A program made the position numbers and the translations under genes. 64,000 bases of DNA from Adenophora triphylla var. japonica (lineage: Eukaryota; Streptophyta; Magnoliopsida; Asterales; Campanulaceae), in NCBI GenBank assembly GCA_022495995.1, contig JAFEMH010001353.1:1-64000 (forward strand), given 5' to 3'. Below the pieces are notes generated by a model. That model was not told the origin of the DNA. It made no database searches and saw nothing but the letters and a program-made list of their open reading frames with translations. This document shows positions 10,270 through 22,055 of the stretch, in pieces (within the stretch, counting starts at the first letter, position 1; every line of letters starts with the position of its first letter).

Positions 10270-11286
10270 ATGCAAGGTCGTCGTTCTTTGAAGCCTACAT
10301 TGGTGCCATTGGACGACAACATAAATAGACTTGAGGAAGAATTTGAGGGCGATCCCCTCTTTAATCCTCTCTTTTCAGATTCGGACATCGAATCAGAACC
10401 CTCCACCACCGAGGTAGAGGAAGAAAAAGCCGAGATGGCAGAACCACCGGCGCAGACTATGAATGATTTCCTGAGACCTAGGGTAGAAACATCTACCTCT
10501 TGCATAGTGCTGTCCGATGCAGCCAAAAATCTAGAGGTCAAAGGACAATACTTTGCCATGTTGCCAAGCTTTCACGGATTGCCTGGCGAGGATGCACTCA
10601 TGTTCCTGAAAGAGTATATTACTGTTGTTGCTCAATTTTTGTTAAGACAGGGAGTAACTGAGGAGCAAATTAGACTGAAGTGTTTTCCTTACACTCTTAA
10701 GGGAGTGGCTAAAACATGGTTGATGATGCTTGCACCGAGCAGCATTAGTACTTGGGTAGAATTGCAAGATGTGTTCCTTAAAAGATATTACCCACATCAT
10801 CTGTTGGCTAGCTTTAGACAGAAATTGATGACATTTTCCCAAGATGTGGGGGAACCTTTTCATGAGGCATGGGAAAGATTTAATACGATGATAATGCAAT
10901 GTCCCCATCATAATTTCACACTACCCTCACTAAACCAAGCCTTTTATGATGGCTTGAATGAGAATGGTCAATCAATGGTCGATAATCTTTGCCGCGGAGG
11001 CTCGATAGGAGCCAAGACCCCGGATGAGACTAAAGCTTTATATGAGATGTTGAGTGCTAATTCTCAACAAAAGAGCTCGAGGGGTAGAACTAAGGGAGTA
11101 CTTGAATTGAATGCTAGTGATAATATTTCAAAGCAGATTGCGCTTTTAAATAATAAATTGGATAAATTGACTGCTTGTGGCACTTCTGCTAGTGCTAATG
11201 TTATTACTGATTATTGTGCAAATTGTGGTTTATCATCTCATGTGACTAATATGTGTCCAAGTGCAAAAGCAAATTTCTGTTTATAA
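10270..11286 (+). CDS. Athila-like Gag protein
   Basis: A 338-residue frame starting 34 bases after the primer binding site. An acidic N-terminal part (residues about 15-65) is followed by a retrotransposon gag domain (about 100-230; LKGVAKTWLMMLAP, FLKRYYPHHL, EPFHEAWERFNTMIMQCPHH). A C-terminal zinc knuckle CANCGLSSHVTNMC fits CX2CX4HX4C. The product should form the capsid of the virus-like particle. The frame ends in a TAA just after the knuckle, but Gag-type sequence continues in another frame (GYVPRPPPQGNQYGNYNP, then 11391 onward). The apparent stop is therefore probably a frameshift, real or from sequencing, and gag and protease were likely one frame. Confidence 0.85.
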   Translation: MQGRRSLKPTLVPLDDNINRLEEEFEGDPLFNPLFSDSDIESEPSTTEVEEEKAEMAEPPAQTMNDFLRPRVETSTSCIVLSDAAKNLEVKGQYFAMLPSFHGLPGEDALMFLKEYITVVAQFLLRQGVTEEQIRLKCFPYTLKGVAKTWLMMLAPSSISTWVELQDVFLKRYYPHHLLASFRQKLMTFSQDVGEPFHEAWERFNTMIMQCPHHNFTLPSLNQAFYDGLNENGQSMVDNLCRGGSIGAKTPDETKALYEMLSANSQQKSSRGRTKGVLELNASDNISKQIALLNNKLDKLTACGTSASANVITDYCANCGLSSHVTNMCPSAKANFCL

Positions 11287-11299
11287 TCCCGACATGAGC

Positions 11300-12032
11300 A
11301 CATGCTTTCAATGGATATGTACCAAGGCCACCACCCCAAGGCAACCAATATGGCAATTACAATCCATGGGGTGGCCATCATAATCAGCAAGTGAAACCTC
11401 TTCATATGCCGCCGCCTGGACAACATGGTAATGAGCCTTGGGAGATGGCAGTTCAGCAGTTGAGGATGGAAATGCAGCAAAGCAATAGAAACACAGAAGC
11501 TGCGATTGAAAAGATGGGAACACAAGTAGAGCAACTTGTGAAGGTTGCCCAAGAGTTGATGAAAGAGAAGAACCCACCTGAGCAAGCAAAGTCAATCACA
11601 ACAGTGTGGGATGAAAGTGAGGAAATTGAGGAGGTATTTCTATCTTCTCTTGATAATTTTGATTGTTTGGATAATAATGATGATGTTAATGAGAATGAAA
11701 AAGTTAATCATGTTCAAAAAGATCCCGGGTGTTTCACTATCCCAATTTCTTTATGGGGTCAAAATTTTAAAGGTTTGTTGGATCTTGGGGCAAGTGTTAA
11801 TGTGATGCCCTTTCATGTTTTTAGAAGTTTGGGGGCATGTGAGTTGAAACCACCCATGAGAGACTTGCAATTGGCGGATCTCTCAATCAAAAGACCTTTA
11901 GGGGTTATTGAAGGGGTGTTGGTTAAAATTGATAAAATTATTATTCCCATTGACTTTTATGTGATGTGTATGGAGGGATCAAGTGAGGAACAACTGAAAA
12001 CTCCCATTACGCAGGAGACCATTTATGTTTGA
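11300..12032 (+). CDS. Gag tail and aspartic protease (frameshifted continuation)
   Basis: A 213-residue frame from 11391, with in-frame coding sequence upstream to about 11300. It starts with a proline/glutamine-rich Gag tail, has a coiled-coil-like stretch (AVQQLRMEMQQSNRNTEAAI), and then an aspartic protease: FTIPISLWGQNFKGLLDLGA, SVNVMPFHVFRSLG. The catalytic triad is D-L-G rather than D-S-G, as is normal in Athila/Tat elements. The frame stops at 12032 inside the conserved LGRPF block of the protease, which continues in the next frame. Confidence 0.8.
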
Positions 12033-12651
12033 CACTAAGGCCACCATTGATGTGTGTCAAGGGGTGGTGTCATTGAGAGCTATGGGGGAGGAATGTAAGT
12101 TTTGTATGCTTAAAAATGATAAGAAACCCTTTCCCGAAGATGGTTTTGTAGGAGCCATAACCGATTTACCGATTGTCAAAAATGATGTGAATGGATGTGA
12201 GAAAAGTGGGGATAATGCGGACGTTTGTCCCATGGCTAGTAACACTAAGGCCGACCAATACTCTAGGAGTAACGGGTCGTATCACACCCCACACGACTCC
12301 CATAAAGAGTCGATTCCATCACATCTACCACAAGGGCCTTCAAAACGTAAAGTTAGTGGGGAGAGTTATAGTGATTTATCTGATTCTATATTTGCTACTA
12401 TTTTTGTGCATGATAACTCTCTTGATCTTGGTTGCAAGGATGGTATTTTGCAGGTTGAAAGAGTTGAGTTTGGGGGTGGAAACCCCAATAAAAAGAAAAG
12501 AAAGAGGGGTAAGCACAAGCGTAAAGTTTCAAAAATAAATGTGGCTTTACCCCTACTTGTGGACAAAGGAGAGATGAAATGGAAAGAGAAGGGCGTTTGT
12601 GCCCGTGAGGAGAAGAGATGGTCCAAAGGCCGCAAAGCGAAGGCCAAGTAA
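12025..12651 (+). CDS. Protease end fused to a lysine-rich region of unknown role
   Basis: A 208-residue frame that opens in the protease C-terminus (RPFMFDTKATIDVCQG; the RPF lies just before the first Met). The next 170 residues are not recognised. They are polar and end in a strongly basic tract (PNKKKRKRGKHKRKVSK and SKGRKAKAK) that looks like a nuclear localisation or nucleic-acid-binding tail. In a complete Athila element reverse transcriptase would follow here; instead the frame ends with a stop at 12651. Joining to the previous frame needs one base shift near 12010. The role of the basic tail is unknown. Confidence 0.6.
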   Translation: MFDTKATIDVCQGVVSLRAMGEECKFCMLKNDKKPFPEDGFVGAITDLPIVKNDVNGCEKSGDNADVCPMASNTKADQYSRSNGSYHTPHDSHKESIPSHLPQGPSKRKVSGESYSDLSDSIFATIFVHDNSLDLGCKDGILQVERVEFGGGNPNKKKRKRGKHKRKVSKINVALPLLVDKGEMKWKEKGVCAREEKRWSKGRKAKAK

Positions 12652-13591
12652 GACTGGGACCATAGTCGGGCTAACGACTTTAACCAAATGCGCTGCTTGG
12701 GAGGCAACCCAATGAGGTATGTTTTATTTTTATGTTAATTGCTGTTTAGTAGGGTCTTGCTATCTGTCAAACCCAAGGCACGTTTTTGTTCTCTTTGCTA
12801 TGAGGACATAGCATGTTTTGAGTTTGGGGGTGGGCAACTCTCCGAGTTTGTGGGTTTATAGGGGAGTGTATATAGTGTCACCCTCCAAAAAAAAAATAGA
12901 AAAATTTTAAAATTTTGTTCTTTTCGTAGTTGGGATGTTGGCCAAAGTCTGTGATGATTAGAGTGTGCTTTAATTTTAAAAATCACATGTGCTATTATTA
13001 GTGTGGTGATTGGGATTGCATTGAAACATTTAAATTATGATTGCACCACCTCTCACTTCCGTATCATATTCTTGGTCATTGTCATCAACTTAGGTGCCTT
13101 TTATGGGATCACTTTGTGTATTCTCGGGGTCCCTAGAACATGTTTGCATGATTGTCAATAACACGTCAATAGGTTACTTGATATATATGGCTATTCTTTG
13201 AATCCCTTTTTGTAAGCCTTAAACTTTCTAGTCACTAAAAATATTCCGCTAGAACCCCTTTTGAGCTTGAAAAAGAATGGAATCTCTCACAAAGTGGGAG
13301 GTTATCTTAGACCACCATTCGCCTTCAATTGTACCCTCATTGTCCTACCCTTTTAACCTATACACAAATTTAAATTTTTCTCACCTTTTCAAGAAAGTGA
13401 AACTAGGGAATGAATGGGGATATTTTTGGGGGATGTTTTGAAAATTAAAGGATTGAGTGGAAAGTGGTCACGAAAAAAAAAAAAAATAAAAAAATGGGTC
13501 ATGTTATGTAATGAAAAGAGGGGCTTGATAAAAAAAATAAAAAAAAAAAAACAAATATTGAATGCACATTCTTCGTGATGTAATTGTGCAA

Positions 13592-13629
<38 letters not shown>

Positions 13630-14323
13630 AAAAAAATGAAAAAAATCGAGCCCTCTCTAATATCAAAGTGGAATTATATTTCAAGGTGGCCAAAGGAAGT
13701 AGCGGAATGTGCCCAACCCCATGTTGATGTATGAAAAAGTTTTAGTTTGTGGGTTGGCACATTGGAAAGTAATAAGGGTAAGTGGAGGATGTATTGTTAC
13801 AAGAAGACTTTCTAGTTTCACTTTCTTATGTTTCGTATGTCCTTACCTTCATTTGTAACCATGAACCTAGCCCTGCGATCTTTCGCACCATAACTGTTAG
13901 GCCATATTATTCTTTCAATATCGAGTAATCGGGTTGACAATTGTGTAAATATGCATATGAGTGTCCTTTTTGGGTTGTAATATCTATGGCATATTGAATT
14001 AGAGCATCACTTAGTGAATCCATAAACAATCTTAGGTTGTTGACAGTGACCTCCCATAATTCATTCATCATTCAGGCCGCGGTGGAAAATTGTGAGTTTT
14101 ATGCTTCAATGTGATTGTAATCCCATACTGTGGTGACACTTGTTGATTATGTGTGTTGGTGAGAATCTGAGACTTGTATGGCCAATGACTCATCCGTGAT
14201 AGAACATCCTAAAAATAATTATTTTGTTTTTATATTTTATTATTAGTAGTTAGAGTAGCTTTATTTGACTTCTTTTTAGTTTTGTTTTACTCGGGACGAG
14301 CAAAAGGTTAGTTTGTGGGTGTT
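12652..14323 (+). other. Non-coding 3' internal region of Athila-like element, with polypurine tract
   Basis: No coding domain is visible. The segment begins with CTTGGGAGGCAACCCAAT (12696-12713), a hairpin-forming sequence commonly seen after the gag-pol frame of Athila/Tat elements. It contains A-rich tracts (13471-13490, 13530-13552, 13595-13627). It ends with GGGACGAGCAAAAGG (14293-14307) and the G/T-rich tract before the 3' LTR, which serves as the plus-strand priming site. Confidence 0.7.
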
Positions 14324-15958
14324 TGATGGATGTGTATTTACCCATCCAAATGATGCACTTTTAGGCTTTCCTTGCGTTCGATTCCCGAGTTTTATGTATT
14401 TTGACATGGTTTGTGAGTATTTTATGAGTACAGGGTATAGAGCTGCTTAAAGGTGTATTTTATGGATAAAAAGTGCAAAAGGAATAAAGTAGAGCGGAGC
14501 AGAGAAGGAAAAAAACTGAAATTACGAGCTCAAGGACTAAACTGGCATTTGGAAGCTTTTGGATCAAATGGGAATTATTGGAAAATTTAGGGACTGAATT
14601 GGGAATATGGAATTTTTGGACGAATTTAATTTATAAAAATTCCTGGGATAAAATGAAAAATAAAAGTCTAAAGAGCGAAGCACAGAAGAAGTCATTAAAG
14701 TGGTCAAAGTGCGACTGCAAGATAGCGGGACGAAACGAATATATATTAATACAAATTAGGCCATTGCATTGCTGATAATGGTCGGCCAACATGATGCAAT
14801 TTGGGGCCAACTTGGCCGAGGCTGGCTGGAGTTTGGGCCAAGCACTTGAGAATGGGCCAATGCAAGGAAGAGGAACTCGGCCAAACTTACTGCATTCAAG
14901 GGCGGACGCGCTAAGCCTTGAGCGGCCGCGCTTAAGTCTGGATTTTGAAGCCAACCTCTCGGCCAACTTGGGCGACCGCGCTAGAATTCGGTGCGGCCGC
15001 GCTACGTCGTCAAAACTGGCAGTTCTTCGTCTTGGACAATGGGCATTCATGTCTTTTCACAAATTTTGCATCAGGATTTACCCTATTATTTATATAAAGC
15101 ACGCAGCCACGTAAAAGAAGGATATATTCATAACATACTCCATCAGATTATAATATTCTTAGAGTTTTATTTTCTTTTTCTTGGAACAATTCCATTGAAG
15201 AAATTGAAGAATTATTTCGAATTCAATCCAGGTTTTTATTATTTGTATATTATGAGTAGCTAATTTCTTTAGATTTGTAGATTGGTCGAACCTTTACCGG
15301 ATTTCTATGCAATCATATTTTTAATTCTTTCTATTTAATTCCTTTTAGTTCGATCAATAGATTTTAATTTCTTGTTCTTAGATTCGAGACGTATGTTAAG
15401 ATACGAACTCATCTTTGAATAATTGGGTATTTATCGAGCCATTAATTTGGGCGATTTATACATTGACCACTATTGATTGAATAACTTTAATTGAGGCCGT
15501 AATAGAAATCGATTAAAGTTAGGTTCTTTTATTCTTTCGTTCTTAATTTATTCTTGGCCTATTGTGGAACCGTAATAGAATCTACAATATTAAGAGAGTA
15601 TTTAGGATTGTAATTCGGCCACCTAACCGTGTCGATCCTAGCAAAAGTGAATGAACCCTAGAAGTTGAGTTGGTGTTTTCTAAGTAAAATTGTGCATAGA
15701 ATGATGGTATAGTGAATTCCAATCTACGAATCTCTGCTCATAATCTGTTTCCTTTGTTTATTTAGTTTTTGTTATTTAATTTATGCTCTTAGTTTTTAAA
15801 TCAAATCTATAAACCTTTGTTACTAAATTCACTGCGTTCACCCTATTTGTTTACCAACGAGTCTCTGTGGATTCGACCCCTGCATTTGCATACTACTACA
15901 CCGGTAGTGAGTACACTTGCTCGGTATTTTTATTACAAGAGGGAGTTTTTCTCCATCA
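14324..15958 (+). repeat. 3' LTR of Athila-like element
   Basis: 1635 bp, partner of 8556-10211. It keeps CAG or CTG at many positions where the 5' LTR reads CG, for example near 14888 and 9133, 15072 and 9316, and 15142 and 9388. Confidence 0.93.
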
Positions 15959-16147
15959 CTGAGCAAGGCTTAAATGTTAACCTTGAGATTCCTGGAATTT
16001 TTCAAAAGTTTAAATGGGTCGGGAGCAGTAAAGGGTGGATTTTCGGTGTACATTACGTTGATACAATGATCTTTAACCCATGGAGACTTCTCTGCTGAAT
16101 GGGTTAAAGATCATTATATCAGCGTAATGTACACAGAAAATCCACCC
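15959..16147 (+). pseudogene. Rest of copy A F-box/DUF295 fragment and truncated hairpin
   Basis: Continuation of 8312-8555 beyond the inserted retrotransposon. The frame TEQGLNVNLEIPGIFQKFKW then SSKGWIFGVHYVDTM matches the segment that follows the F-box in DUF295 proteins (EIP..F.K...SSKGW). At 16079-16097 the sequence turns: 16098-16147 is the inverse complement of 16026-16078. This is the start of the second arm of the palindrome that is complete in copy B, here cut after about 50 bp. Confidence 0.75.
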
Positions 16148-17075
16148 AAGTTATGTGAAAAATCTTGATTAGCGGAATCCTAAGAATTGAACTAGGTCAT
16201 TAATCACAAATGTAGTTTAATGACCTAAGGATGATCCTTTAGTGGAAAATACGTGAGTATAACTTGGACTTAATGGATTTTGGTTAATACGGAACCCTCG
16301 AGAGGTGAACCGGGTTACTCGTGTGACGGACGAGAATACCTATAAATGGATCCTCAAGAGATAGGCCGTGTTGGTCTTAAAATACATGTGTTAGGCCTTC
16401 ACCTATGAGTAGTTAGCACAACTTAGCGTATCATCCTTGATTTCTGACATTTTTCTTCTTAAAGCAATTTCTTCATATTATTCTTAAACGCCTACAAATA
16501 TAAATACGTTCGTATTTGTAGAATCCTAGTTAATCGAGAGAAGGACGTAGCTGTGAATCTCGGTTAGCCGAACCATATGAAGTAAACTGGGTTTCATTAA
16601 TCACGAGAGTAGTTTAATGGCCTCGGGATGTTCTTTGAATGGAAAGTACGTGGACTTTACAAGCATTAATGGATTCTTACTGATTATGGGCCATCGAGAG
16701 ATAGGGCATAGTTAGTGAAGAATACAAATACTACTTGCTTGATCGTGAGAAGTAGTATAGGCTGAATGTACCATCCTTGTTATTTTGATGAAAACCTTTA
16801 ATTAAAGCATGATTATTTGATGAATATTTATTGTTCGAATTCCAATCCCGAGAACACTTTTATTATATGTTAGAGTAGTTTCTGTATGTTTCTAGTATTT
16901 TCTCACACTAATTCATATCTCTCCCAATCATTTTATCTATATACTTCTATAAAGACAAGTATCATACAAAGTAAATCCTGTCTCTGTGAGATCGACCCGT
17001 ACTTGCATTAGCTATACTACTATAGCTCGTGCACTTGTGGTAATTAAAAAACCCGATAGGTTTGAGACTCAACAG
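16148..17075 (+). mobile_element. Gypsy LTR-like fragment with internal duplication
   Basis: Non-coding. The last 100 bases (gatcgacccgtacttgcat, then tatactactatagctcgtg, cacttgtgg) have the same layout as the 3' end of the Athila-type LTR at 10110-10211, which suggests an LTR in plus orientation. Two related blocks, about 16160-16330 and 16540-16720, share phrases such as gtagtttaatg and cattaatcac, so the element contains an old internal duplication. Its boundaries are not certain. Confidence 0.5.
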
Positions 17076-17122
17076 TAGTCCAGGTCGGGAGAGGACCCCC
17101 CATTTCGAAAACAATTGAAGAC

Positions 17123-18440
17123 CTATCTATCTGTCAGGTCCTCTTCAATCTGGTCGACCAACTCTTTAAACCTTGTGAAGTAGCTCATGGTGCTCTCCGT
17201 TTTCCCCTGAGTTAGGTTGTTCAAGTCGGTGACCGTCTTCTTACGGGCCCCAGCCGTAGAGAATCGATCCAGAAATTTCTTCCTCATGTACTCCCACGAG
17301 GTAATGCAGCATGGTGCCAAACCATGGAACCATCTCAGTGTTGCACCTGTGAAGGTGCTGGTTAGTGCCTTGCACAACACATCATCCTCGGAGGAGACCA
17401 AACACATGGTGGCCTCAAAATGTTTCATGTGGTTCAGGGCGTTGGTCGCACATGAATACTCGTCTAATGATGGCAGCTTGAAACCCACAGGGGGCCTTAG
17501 TTCGAGCAACTCTCTGAACAAGGGTCGAAGAGTATTATAATTTCGTTTGCCCTATCCTTCATCCTCCTTTCTGTCGGCCTCCATTTTTTCCAACCTCCTT
17601 TTCAGATTCAGCAGCTCCCTGGCATCTTGGTCATTCTTCTGATAGGATACTGTTGGATCTCTGCCTTTCGTCTTAGTGAGGCTCTCCTCTAGAGTAGGCC
17701 CTCTGTCATTCACTCCTGGGTGGAGTTGCTTCTCTACCCCTTCTTTCTCTGTGGGACTGCGACCTAACTAACCTCACCGGCGACCTTCGCCTATTCCTTT
17801 CGGCCTCATGTTGTCTCCTCAAGGCTGACTCAGCCTCTTGCTCTCTTCGTTGGTCGAGCCTGTCTCTTAGGTCGACGTTGGGATCAATGTTGATGAGATA
17901 GGGAGGAGGCATCTCGATCCCTGGCTGTTCAGCTGACGCCCTACGTCCTCCATTCTGTCTAGCACCTTCATTAGCTTGTCTATGGGAGGTAACGGAAGGA
18001 GCAGGTCGATGTGATCTCCTATCACCCTTAGGAGATTCCAGCATGTCGAGCAACTCCTCTTGAACTTTTAACAAACTCTGGAGCAATCTAGCCTGCTCCA
18101 TCAGTATATCCTTCCTGCTGAGGTGATTAGTTGAGGGACCTGGGTTGTCGCCTGCAACTGTTCGACCTACCAGGAGTCATTTTGGCTGCGGCTCCCCTTC
18201 TTGCGTGTTCATAGGCCTTTTTTCTCTCCTATTATCCTGCAAGCCAGTGCCATCAGCGACGCTATTGGAGCGGGTCGCTCTTCTAACTTGGCGTGGTGGG
18301 GTAGGAGGCAGATTAGTGTTACGATTTTCGGCACCGGTGTCCATGTTTCTACCAGCGTTTTCTTGTTCGTTCTCAGTGGAGGGGGTAGCGGTGTGCCCGT
18401 CAGATACCATGGTTACTGTTTGATTAGATTTCGAGGTCAA
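17123..18440 (-). pseudogene. Tat-type Ty3/gypsy gag
   Basis: Three minus-strand frames in coding order. 18177-18440 is an N-terminal polar region starting MTSKSNQTVTMVSDG. 17706-18101 is arginine-rich with QARLLQSLLKVQEELLDMLE. 17123-17521 is the gag domain, with FKLPSLDEYSCATNALNHMK, ATLRWFHGLAP, WEYMRKKFLDRFSTAG and TMSYFTRFKELVDQI. This order and these blocks fit gag of Tat-clade gypsy elements. The frames are separated by shifts or stops, and everything downstream is missing, so it is a truncated remnant. The start lies just inside the LTR at 18475. Confidence 0.8.
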
Positions 18441-18474
18441 AAAAGCTTCATTCCCGGCGATGGAACCAAACTGA

Positions 18475-19138
18475 TGTTGTAGGGAATGTGTTGATCAGCC
18501 TACGTCCAGCAATTAGGTTGATCCACTGGCTTTAATTGACCTGAAACAGGGAACACACGGGGCGGTCTCCAGCTAAGACCCTCCTGCGTGAGAGTAAGTG
18601 TCACGTATTTGGCTTATAAACTGTATTGAGAATTGAACAACAAAATAAGCATTACCTCTAAATGGTTGATGTTGTGAGGTATTTATAGGCTCTGATAAGA
18701 GTTATTGTTGTAGTAGGATTGCGCCAAATCCCTTGAATCATGGAGAGAAAATAGGCATAACGTGTTTCGTGAATATAGGAGTCTGTTATGGAAAGAGTTG
18801 TAAACGTAGTATGTCTTTGTAGGTTGACGTATGTCTCTGTAGGTCGAGGTCGCCTGAGTGGGTCAAGGTCGACCTGATAGACTTCGTATCTTAGTCGGAT
18901 AGAATTGTATAAGTTGACGATCGTATGTCGGACAAAGCTAGGTCGGACCAATGATGGTCGGACAATGAGTTATGTCAACTGATCTTTGTTGATGGGCCTT
19001 GGGCCTTACAATATGTGGGCGGGTCTGCTTGATGATGATGCTGTAGTAATGCCTGAATTGGGCCTCATATGTTGGGCCTAGCCCGTCACTTTTATACCGT
19101 TCAGTCTTGAAATTATTTTGATCATTCATTTCATAACA
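18475..19138 (-). repeat. 5' LTR of Tat-type gypsy remnant
   Basis: About 664 bp bounded by TGTTGTAGGG and CATAACA, giving TG...CA ends on both strands. On the minus strand it precedes the gag frames, and the sequence just inside it (18451-18470 complement, TGGTTCCATCGCCGGGAA) looks like a primer binding site; I cannot assign the tRNA. The partner LTR is not in the window. It cuts off the start of the copia 5' LTR to its right. Confidence 0.7.
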
Positions 19139-19145
19139 AAGGTAG

Positions 19146-19281
19146 TAATTATTGGGGTTAGAGTCCTAACCAATAACAAGCTCAAGGATGGGTTCAAGCC
19201 AATTGTGCAAGAAGAGTCCGAGAAATTGGAAAATTGTGCTGATATGGCCGCGCGTATAAACTGACACGGTCGTGTCACTGG
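19146..19281 (+). mobile_element. Copia 5' LTR, left piece
   Basis: Matches the 3' LTR at about 30195-30320 (caattgtgcaagaagag, gagaaattg, attgtgctga, the cacggtcgtg block). It is cut off on the left by the gypsy LTR and on the right by the probable solo LTR; the match resumes at 27074. Confidence 0.75.
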
Positions 19282-20829
19282 ATGTGTAACACCCAGCTCA
19301 ATTGCATATCATTTCATGTATTTCATTATTTTTATGATTTATTTTGTGTTAATTTTTAACATTTTAATGACTATTAAAATATGTTAACAAATTAATTTGA
19401 GTTAGTTGATGACTAATTAAAATTAATAGGAGTTAATTAATTGAATTAGTATTTATTGAAATTTAATTAAAAACCTGTAAAATATAATAGGATGGAAAAG
19501 TGTCAAATTTGAAACTTTAGGAATTTAGTAGCAATAGCTTAAAGTTAGAGGAGCTTGTGTGAAACATTTAGAATTATAAGATAACTTCAATTTGAAGTCT
19601 TCGTGCAACGAGAGGAAACCAGAGACTTCTCCTCCGTCTGTTCTACTGCTACTACTACTACTACTGTGATTTTCTATCTCTAGTTTCATCACAACTTTCA
19701 ATTTAAGCCTCCTTTCTCCATTTCGATTGCACCATCGCACTCGGGGAGTCGAGTAAATCATTTATATTTGATTAGATTTGAATTTCTTCCGTATAATTTC
19801 GACAGTAAGTTACTATCCCCTTCTTAATTATAATAATGTTATACATATTTTATATGATGCTTTTACTGCAAAATATGTATTTGTGGATAGCAATAATATT
19901 ATTTATAATTTTTGTTAGTATAAAATTAATTTGACCCAAATAATTGTTATTATGGTTAGTAATAGTAATTTTGGGACGGTGCAGTAGTGATACTATAATT
20001 AATAATTATGGTCCAAAATTAGTAAAAGATTAAACGAGGTCGTATTAGGATGTAATATAATTATCCGAGTCGTAAAATGAATTCCTACAATAAATTAGGA
20101 GCAATAAATTATAATTGCAATTAAATATATTTGTGATTAATATTACTAGAAATGCTGAGAAATATTTGCGAGCCACAATAGGCGACTTATAATGGGTTAT
20201 AGTATTATTTGCAATTATATAAACGCAAATAAATGTGATTGGTACAATATGACCGCCTTATTAGATTATTTGGGGTCTAATACTTATTAGTTTATTTGGA
20301 GTCTAATACTTATGGACCCGAATATAGCTTGAGTAGGTTATGGTGGACACATTATGTGACATGGTGTTGATTAATCTCGCAAATATTGCGTGAACTTATA
20401 TGTTTTGTACGAACAAAATGAGTACATTGTTCATGTGGTTTATAAACAGATCCACTACTTTAGGGTCTAGTTCTAATATTGTTATGACAAGTAAATACCT
20501 ACTTGTGCAATGTATTTGAGTTCAACCGGCTTCTGTGTGTTTCGGGGGTACGATGATGTGCGGTTATTTTCGAGACTGGGGTTACGTAATAGCTATAGGC
20601 CATCATATATGTGGTCGTATCTCCTACTACTAGCCATGGTAGGGGAATAACTCCCACTGTTATAGCAATAAGCGTGACTTTGGCTAGATATATATCGAAT
20701 ATTCCAGGTTGTAGGGACTGGAGTCCACTCGATTTGATATTGATTACCAGATTATTATTGCATTAATGCATCAACAACATTCAGATTGATATGTACAAGA
20801 AAAAGGGGTATTTGTGAAGGCCAAAAACC

Positions 20830-21235
20830 GTGCCAAATACTGTCAAAATCGTCCCAAAAAGTATTTGGGACGGCTTTGAGACGGTTTTGGCGCCCTCCCA
20901 AATACAAGGGTGCCAAATACATTTGTGACAACCCAAAACCGTCCCAAAAAGTATTTGGCACGGAAATGGTGACGGTTACGCAGGTCTGTCCTATTTACGA
21001 GTATTTGAGACGGTTTTTAGTGGCCTGTCCCAAATACGTATTTGGGACGGTTTTGTTTGCCCTTCCAAATACATTTGGCACGATTTTTCCTGCCCTTCCA
21101 AATACATTAGTTACACTTTTGTCCCCCGTTCCAAATACATTTGGCACGATTTGATTGCCTCTCGAAATACATTTGGCACGGCTACGGTTACCCTTCCAAA
21201 AACTATTTGGGACGGTTTTGTTCCTCCCAAATACC
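20830..21235. repeat. CACTA left subterminal repeat array
   Basis: At least ten copies of a 12-15 base core (tatttggcacgg, tatttgggacgg or the complement ccgtcccaaata) in both orientations. In CACTA elements such arrays are the transposase (TnpA/TNP1-type) binding region. Matching but fewer copies lie at 26160-26350. Confidence 0.8.
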
Positions 21236-22055
21236 ATTGACACAAACACATACAAGAATACGCCGGTAAATGCTATATTGTAATCAATCTAGGCATCACC
21301 ATATACACAATTATTAAAACAGAAACGCTTGCATTTAACTATCTTAAAAATACTCATACAAAGTCATGTCAAGTAACTCAACCATAAACATATATCTACA
21401 TATGTCAACATTTTTAATAAATGTTCTTTTTTGTTTGTCCATTACTTGTACAATGGTAAAACTTAGAACGCATCATTTATTTTGGGACAAACAAAATAAG
21501 ACCACTTTTATACAACAAATCTTAAAAAGACCACGTTTATACTCCCAAACTTAAATAAGACCACTTTTATACAACAAATCTTTTACTCAAACCTTCCTTC
21601 TCGTTTCTTCAAGGACACATTAAGCCACAACTGGGTAAGATGCACAAGTTGCCACACCTGTAATCAATCAGATAAACAAGCTTCAGTTTTAGGTCTCCTT
21701 TCTGACAAAGATTCAAGCCATATGTACCAAAACTACTGCTACGACGTGAACGATTTTTTTTGGGTACAATACTTGTGCAGAAGATGTTTTAGGGTCTTGT
21801 ACCGTACAGCACCTCTATCATAGGGTGTTGTATTGTACAACCCCGTAAAGTATTTATGTAAAATTCCGTACAAAAAAAATATTTATCATATTCTGTTAAG
21901 CAATATGTCTCTAGAACTTCATACTGACAATTTAGGTGTTTTTCTTTTCGTTTTTTTTTTTTTTTTTTTTTGGGGGGGCAAAGGATCTCAAGTCAGCCAT
22001 GGAGTAATTATCAAAACAAAAGGAAGCAGGAGATAAAAAGAAATAAGACACATAC

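Larger units (their letters stand above)
8556..15958 (+). mobile_element. Athila-like gypsy element with gag and protease only (TR-GAG-like)
   Basis: A 7.4-kb LTR retrotransposon inserted in the F-box fragment of copy A. The LTRs are 8556-10211 and 14324-15958, with ends TGATGG...CCATCA. The primer binding site and polypurine tract are present. The flanks are acgag (8551-8555) and ctgag (15959-15963), an imperfect 5-bp target duplication. The internal region encodes gag, a DLGA protease and a lysine-rich extension and then about 1.7 kb of non-coding DNA; reverse transcriptase, RNase H and integrase are missing altogether. The LTRs differ mainly at CAG/CTG versus CG sites, so the insertion is probably recent. 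Non-autonomous elements with only gag are known as TR-GAG; membership is inference. Confidence 0.92.

Noticed and set aside
12366..12707. A 113-residue minus-strand frame
   Set aside because: Shadow of the lysine-rich plus-strand frame of the Athila-like element.
13499..13693. Open frame of about 64 residues rich in phenylalanine (minus strand)
   Set aside because: It is the complement of poly-A tracts in the non-coding part of the Athila-like element.
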